From Bacillota bacterium (GTDB lineage: Bacteria; Bacillota; Clostridia; Eubacteriales; Eubacteriaceae), in contig JAHIQT010000143.1 of assembly GCA_018903255.1 (NCBI GenBank), forward strand, positions 1 to 36,601: a stretch of 36,601 bases of DNA, written 5' to 3'. Made by a program: the position numbers and the translations under genes. The notes beneath the pieces were generated by a model. That model saw nothing but the letters and a program-made list of their open reading frames with translations, did not search any database and was not told the DNA's origin. Positions 32,188-36,601 of the stretch are shown in pieces. Position 1 is the first letter of the stretch, and each line of letters begins with the position of its first letter.

Positions 32188-33302
32188 TATAAAACCCCCT
32201 CACCAATCATCGCTTCAATGCTGTAGATGATCGCTTTTTTGCGAATTTCTGCTTCTTCTATTTTCTCCAGTTCTGAAAGAATCTGTCCAATCGGATTATC
32301 TTTATTCTCGCGGATCAGCAATTCCAGATCAATGTCCGGCTCCAGCCTGGTGGTGTCAGTTTCAATATAATAAAAAGCCTCTTCCAGATCATCGTTGATC
32401 CAGTCCATTTGAATTTCCGGGTTGATGTAGCCGCTAAAGCGGATCCGGTAGTAATGCTGCTGGCGGTTTGTTTGACTATCGCAGTCAATCGTTTTCTTGA
32501 TAATATCCTGATAAGAATCTTCCGGTGTAAGCTGGATTTCGATGGTTTGATATGTTCGTGACTCGATCGGCTTGAAGCCGCTGCTAGTAATAAAGACCTG
32601 ATTGACATAATCGGTATCCACCTGGGAGATTAAAAATCCCCGTTCGCCGCTTTCACCAAAATTAAGCGGTACCGGTGATCCGCAGTAAGCAATCCCGCCG
32701 GGAGTCAGCCCCGGCTTGTGAATATGTCCCAGCGCGATGAAATCAAAGCCCTTCTTTTCAACCAATCTTAAATCAATCGGCAGATAAAGGCTTTGACTGG
32801 CCACTTCACCGTGGGCCATTAAGATATTATAGCGGGTATCATTGAGCTTAATGCTGTTAAAAGACCGCTCGGGAAAGGCCCGGTACTCGTTTTTAACCCA
32901 GGACATGCCATAGATTTCGGTATTGAGTTCTTTTATGTAAACAGACCGAAAGACATCTTCTTTAAAAATGTAGACATTGCTAGACCACTCGACCTTTTTG
33001 TAGGGTGAGCTGTCACCGTGATAATCGTGATTTCCGGTGATGATGACCACCCAGGTTTTATCGAGACTGGCCAATCCTTCGGCAACTCTTTTGATATCCA
33101 TGGTCAGGACATTGACGCTGTCAAATAAATCTCCGGCAATCAGCAGTAGTGGCACTTCTTCTTCTTTGACATAGGCAATCATCTCGTCAAAGGCTTTCCA
33201 CAATTCTTTTCTTTTATTTTTACCGTAATAGTTTCCTTGTTGTAAAAAGGTAAAGGGGCGACCTAAATGAAAATCTCCGGTATGTACAAAGCGTGTCAGC
33301 AT
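32187..33302 (-). CDS. yhaO: YhaO/SbcD-like metallophosphoesterase nuclease, 371 aa
   Basis: Mre11-type phosphoesterase motifs in order: HTGDFHLGRPF (residues 7-17), AGDLFDSVN, TGNHDYHGD, AHGEVASQ and ALGHIHKPG. The C-terminal third (SRTYQTIEIQL onward) is the capping and ATPase-binding region. It should act as the nuclease partner of the YhaN ATPase encoded directly downstream. GAGGCAAAG precedes the ATG. Confidence 0.93.
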   Translation of the reverse strand: MLTRFVHTGDFHLGRPFTFLQQGNYYGKNKRKELWKAFDEMIAYVKEEEVPLLLIAGDLFDSVNVLTMDIKRVAEGLASLDKTWVVIITGNHDYHGDSSPYKKVEWSSNVYIFKEDVFRSVYIKELNTEIYGMSWVKNEYRAFPERSFNSIKLNDTRYNILMAHGEVASQSLYLPIDLRLVEKKGFDFIALGHIHKPGLTPGGIAYCGSPVPLNFGESGERGFLISQVDTDYVNQVFITSSGFKPIESRTYQTIEIQLTPEDSYQDIIKKTIDCDSQTNRQQHYYRIRFSGYINPEIQMDWINDDLEEAFYYIETDTTRLEPDIDLELLIRENKDNPIGQILSELEKIEEAEIRKKAIIYSIEAMIGEGVL

Positions 33303-33562
33303 CCTCTTTGCCTCCTCATCTATAAATTTTTGCTAATTTTGGGGTTTCGTCTCAGTTACCGGCTTATCCCGACAATTGTTAATCTCTTGTGACCTAGGGG
33401 TCAGACCCTTTGCGCGCTGGTTCGGACAGGTTTATCAACCTGTTCGCCCAGAGGCAAACAAGATGATGTAACAATTGTCGGTAACGCCTTACTTGAGTTC
33501 ATTTTAATGTTTATCTCTTCGAACTGATTTTTTATTATATCATCTTTTGGTAAATCTTACAT
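33303..33562. repeat. Intergenic inverted-repeat element (33369-33481)
   Basis: This 260-bp gap holds perfect 13-bp inverted arms, CCGACAATTGTTA at 33369-33381 and its reverse complement at 33469-33481. Inside are an 8-bp hairpin (GACAGGTT/AACCTGTT around TATC) and a short near-palindrome TGACCTAGGGGTCA. The whole 113-bp unit resembles a small non-autonomous repeat or a structured RNA element. A related AACAATTGTCA stretch occurs near 34883. No coding sequence is visible. Confidence 0.65.
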
Positions 33563-34732
33563 TTAATTTTTATTAGAATTAATGATTTCATCTGTTTCAA
33601 GCAGTCCATAGAGGGTAGGGGTTAAAGAAAAAGTCTCGATGGCGCTTTTGACTTCGGCCAGTGCCTGAGCCTTTCTTTTTTGTGTGACGCTGGTTTTTTT
33701 TGCTCGGATCAGGATGTTTTTGGGGGTGTGAGCCAGGTCCACAAATTCTAGCAGCTGTACCTTGTAGCCGCAGGCTTCGAGGAGATTGCCGCGGATTGCA
33801 TCGGTGATCAGGGCGGCAGTCCGTTCTTTGATGATGCCATATTTGGTCAGCAAACTCAGCTGATCCGTTTTTATTTGGCCGTTTAGCTCGTGCTGACAGC
33901 AGGGTACTGAAAAAATCAGCCCGGCATTCCATTTTATCGCATTGTAGAGGGCATAATCGGTGGCGGTATCACAGGCGTGCAAGGTGATAATCATATCCAC
34001 CGCAAAGGGGCTTTGATAGGCATCGATATTGCCCAGTTCAAAGGACAGCTGGTCATAGCCGTATTTCCTGGCAGAGGCATTACAGCGGTCAATCACATCC
34101 GACTTTAAATCGAGGCCGACGATTCGTACTTTCAGGTTTTTTATCTCGCTGAGGTAATAATATAAGATAAAGGTCAGATAGGATTTGCCGCAGCCAAAGT
34201 CGATCACATTGAGCTGCGCCCCGGGATCAAGATTTTTGATTTCATCGTCGATGATTTCGACAAAACGGTTGATCTGCCTAAATTTATCGTACATTGCCTT
34301 GACCACCTTGCCTTCTTTGGTAAAGATCCCCATATCGACAAGCGGTGGGATGAGTGTGCCTTCCTTTAGGATATAGTTTTTCTCACGATTATGGGTTAAG
34401 ACTTTTGCCGGAGCTGCCGTGACGGCTTTTTTAGTTACCGACGGCTTCCCCTTTTTACTGATTTGAATGATATATTGATACTGTTCATCCCAGCCATTAT
34501 ACTGCAAAAACGCATGCTCCAGGGCTTGACTGAGAAAATCTTTAAACTGTTGCAAGGAAAGATTTTCATTGAATACCTGGGTGGCCGTGAATTTTTCCAG
34601 ATGATAGACTTCTTTTATTTGATTGATAACTATTTTTTGATAGTCACTTGTTTTTGTCCTTGGTTTGCTGAGGATGATCTTATAAATTTTTGGATTAAAA
34701 CAGGTCTCAACTGCGGATATTAAATTGTTCAT
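33563..34732 (-). CDS. Class I SAM-dependent methyltransferase, 389 aa
   Basis: The start at 34732 has GAGGTAAATCA upstream. The N-terminal 130 residues are a helical region of unknown type; a Lys-rich linker follows. The SAM-binding motif is LNVIDFGCGKSYLTFILYYY at about 185, followed by VRIVGLDLKSDVI. Further in are ITLHACDTATDYAL and FSVPCCQHELNGQI, a pattern shared with GSTCD/METTL25-like methyltransferases. The family probably modifies RNA, but the substrate is unknown. It is a single gene between hcp and yhaO. Confidence 0.85.
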   Translation of the reverse strand: MNNLISAVETCFNPKIYKIILSKPRTKTSDYQKIVINQIKEVYHLEKFTATQVFNENLSLQQFKDFLSQALEHAFLQYNGWDEQYQYIIQISKKGKPSVTKKAVTAAPAKVLTHNREKNYILKEGTLIPPLVDMGIFTKEGKVVKAMYDKFRQINRFVEIIDDEIKNLDPGAQLNVIDFGCGKSYLTFILYYYLSEIKNLKVRIVGLDLKSDVIDRCNASARKYGYDQLSFELGNIDAYQSPFAVDMIITLHACDTATDYALYNAIKWNAGLIFSVPCCQHELNGQIKTDQLSLLTKYGIIKERTAALITDAIRGNLLEACGYKVQLLEFVDLAHTPKNILIRAKKTSVTQKRKAQALAEVKSAIETFSLTPTLYGLLETDEIINSNKN

Positions 34733-34812
34733 TGATTTACCTCGTGTTTTTGTTGTTGTCAATATCCTATCACGGGTTGGGAAAAATTTATAGCGGGATT
34801 TGATTGAATCGC

Positions 34813-34849
34813 AAAAAAATACCGGAATATCCTTTTGGATATTCCGGTA
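34813..34849 (-). terminator. Rho-independent terminator after hcp
   Basis: Perfect 13-bp stem, TACCGGAATATCC and its complement around a four-base loop, followed on the minus strand by a run of seven T (34813-34819). Confidence 0.9.
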
Positions 34850-34972
34850 TGTAAGACGGAGGTCATTGAACTAATTGGCTAGCAACAATTGTCACAACAG
34901 CTTAACACGGGTCTGACCGACGGTCATTGGTCGGTACGGTAAGGGGTCGACAACCATTGCATACGATACTTG
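34850..34972. other. Short intergenic stretch downstream of hcp
   Basis: No gene. It contains ACAATTGTCA, as in the 33369 element, and a hairpin ACCGACGGTCATTGGTCGGT near 34917-34936. Similar CATTGGTC and GGTCTGACC pieces occur near 13525 and 33400, suggesting another family of small dispersed repeats. Confidence 0.4.
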
Positions 34973-36601
34973 TTATGCACCCATAAACATGGCCATGTCG
35001 GCGTCAACGGTGTCGATACCGCCGATACCAAAGGTATCGACTAAGACATTGGCAACATTGGCTGATAAGAATGCCGGCAAGCTTGGTCCCAGATGGATGT
35101 TTTTTACACCCAGGTGAAGCAGCGCCAATAACACGATGACGGCTTTTTGTTCGTACCAGGCAATATTGTAGGCGATTGGCAGTTCATTGATGTCATTGAG
35201 TTCGAAGACTTCTTTTAATTTCAAGGCGATCAGCGCCAATGAATAGGAATCGTTACATTGTCCAGCATCCAGTAGTCTGGGAATTCCGCCGATATCGCCG
35301 AGATCTAACTTATTGTAACGGTATTTTGCGCAGCCAGCGGTTAAGATGACCGTATCTTTGGGTAATTTTTCGGCAAATTCGGTATAGTAATCCCGGGATT
35401 TCATCCGACCATCGCAACCAGCCATAACAAAGAACTTTTTGATGGCACCGGATTTAACCGCATCGACAACCTTATCGGCCAAAGCAAATACCTGCTCATG
35501 GGCAAAGCCGCCGACAATTTTGCCAGTTTCGATTTCGGTTGGCGCTTTTAGCCGTTTGGCCATTTCGATAATTTTTGAAAAGTCTTTTTTGCCACTTTGA
35601 TCTGCTTCAATATGGGTGCAGCCGGGATGGCCAGATGCCCCAGTGGTGAAGATTCGGCTGCGAACTTGGTCACTTTTGGGTGGTACAATACAGTTGGTGG
35701 TAAACAAAATCGGACCGTTAAAGGATTCAAATTCTTCAAGCTGTTTCCACCAGGCATTGCCGTAGTTTCCAACAAAATTATCATATTTCTTAAAGGCCGG
35801 GTAATAATGAGCCGGCAGCATTTCACTATGGGTATAAACATCGACACCGGACCCTTTGGTCTGGTCTAATAGCTGTTCCAGATCGGCCAGGTCATGGCCA
35901 GAGATTAAAATGGCGGGATTCTTTTTAACGCCAATATTCACTTCAGTGATTTCGGGATTACCATATTTCCCGGTGTTGGCGCCATCTAGCAGCGCCATCG
36001 CGGTGACCCCGAACTGGCCGGTTTTTAAGGTTAAGGCGACCAGATCATCGGCAGACAGTTTATCATCGAGTGTTTTAGCCATGGCCTCATAGATAAAGCC
36101 ATATAAGCTTAAGTCTTCTTTTCCAAGATTGAGGGCATGCTCGGCATAGGCGGCCAGTCCCTTGACCCCGTAGGTAATCAGTTCTCTCAGTGAGCGGATA
36201 TCTTCATTTGCGGTGGCCAAGACTCCTACATTTGCTGCTTTTGCAATCATTTCCGCTTTTGTGGCTGTTTCAAATCGGGCGGCGTCATGGAGTGCCAAAA
36301 CATTTATTTTTTTGGTGGTCTGTTCTTTATTCAAACCCAACAGCTTCTTAAAAAAGCCGGGTGAATTTTTTTTATTGGCAGCATCCACCATATCGCTTAA
36401 CTGATTTCTCAGCATTATCATTTTCTTTATTTCTTTGACAAAGGCATCCGCATCAAAGTTTGCATTGGTGATGGTCATAAACAGGCTTTTTAACACCTCA
36501 TGGTTGACCTGGCCCAATTCTTTAGCTTCCAGCTCGCCTTTTATAACGATTTCTGAAATCCCTTTAACCGTATAGATCAGCAGATCCTGAAGCTTGGCAA
36601 C
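34973..36601 (-). CDS. hcp: Hybrid cluster protein, partial at the window edge
   Basis: The reading frame is open to the last base of the window, adding 28 codons ([20 protein letters not shown]) before [13 protein letters not shown], so the N-terminal Cys cluster lies outside. 542 residues are visible. Hybrid-cluster motifs are present: [81 protein letters not shown] and the Glu-containing IAWYEQKA. Hcp reduces NO or hydroxylamine and acts in nitrosative-stress defence of anaerobes. A strong terminator follows, and no hcr reductase is visible downstream. Confidence 0.95.
   Translation of the reverse strand, partial: VAKLQDLLIYTVKGISEIVIKGELEAKELGQVNHEVLKSLFMTITNANFDADAFVKEIKKMIMLRNQLSDMVDAANKKNSPGFFKKLLGLNKEQTTKKINVLALHDAARFETATKAEMIAKAANVGVLATANEDIRSLRELITYGVKGLAAYAEHALNLGKEDLSLYGFIYEAMAKTLDDKLSADDLVALTLKTGQFGVTAMALLDGANTGKYGNPEITEVNIGVKKNPAILISGHDLADLEQLLDQTKGSGVDVYTHSEMLPAHYYPAFKKYDNFVGNYGNAWWKQLEEFESFNGPILFTTNCIVPPKSDQVRSRIFTTGASGHPGCTHIEADQSGKKDFSKIIEMAKRLKAPTEIETGKIVGGFAHEQVFALADKVVDAVKSGAIKKFFVMAGCDGRMKSRDYYTEFAEKLPKDTVILTAGCAKYRYNKLDLGDIGGIPRLLDAGQCNDSYSLALIALKLKEVFELNDINELPIAYNIAWYEQKAVIVLLALLHLGVKNIHLGPSLPAFLSANVANVLVDTFGIGGIDTVDADMAMFMGA

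Overview
The window (36.6 kb) reads as chromosomal DNA of an anaerobic, low-to-moderate GC Firmicute, most likely an acetogen of the genus Acetobacterium or a close Eubacteriaceae relative. The main reason is a complete hydC-hydE-hydD-hydB-hydA operon for an NAD-dependent electron-bifurcating [FeFe] hydrogenase, in the order I remember for Acetobacterium woodii. ChW-repeat surface protein, WhiA/YvcK/RapZ, YhaO/YhaN, ComF and RecD2 also fit Firmicutes. The species is an inference; no rRNA or tRNA gene was seen.

Layout. (1) 1-2.9 kb: accessory DNA. An ISL3-type insertion sequence (159-1929) has perfect 21-bp inverted repeats and an 8-bp target duplication, but its transposase is interrupted at a run of ten A residues. 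Next come two small unrecognised genes lying between two 98-bp direct repeats, each carrying a strong terminator-like hairpin. (2) 3-8.8 kb, minus strand: a large secreted ChW/Ig-like surface protein, then an ECF sigma factor with its RsgI-like membrane anti-sigma factor. (3) 9.3-12.3 kb, plus strand: a soluble PocR-type chemoreceptor, then a holin-like membrane protein, DUF1659, DUF2922 and a small sigma factor. (4) 12.4-21 kb, minus strand: whiA, yvcK, rapZ, a PHP phosphoesterase, an orphan MNT nucleotidyltransferase, murB, comF and recD2, i.e. envelope and central-carbon control genes plus DNA uptake/repair genes. (5) 21-29.7 kb, minus strand: the bifurcating hydrogenase operon, and directly upstream of it a second transcription unit encoding DRTGG protein, GHKL ATPase, a HydS-like putative sensory [FeFe] hydrogenase, a second DRTGG protein and a PHP phosphoesterase. 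(6) 29.9-36.6 kb, minus strand: yhaN-yhaO (SbcCD-like), a SAM methyltransferase and the 3' part of hcp (hybrid cluster protein), cut by the window end.

How the parts work together. HydABCD should couple reversible H2 oxidation to reduction of NAD+ and ferredoxin. The adjacent HydS-like protein keeps H-cluster-type motifs but has an altered L1 loop and travels with ATPase and ligand-binding domains, so it may report H2 or redox state and control the hydrogenase or related metabolism. This is the strongest candidate for a little-described system here. A second theme is a family of covarying hairpin repeats in at least five intergenic regions between 7 and 17 kb; twice it supplies the stop codon of the neighbouring gene.
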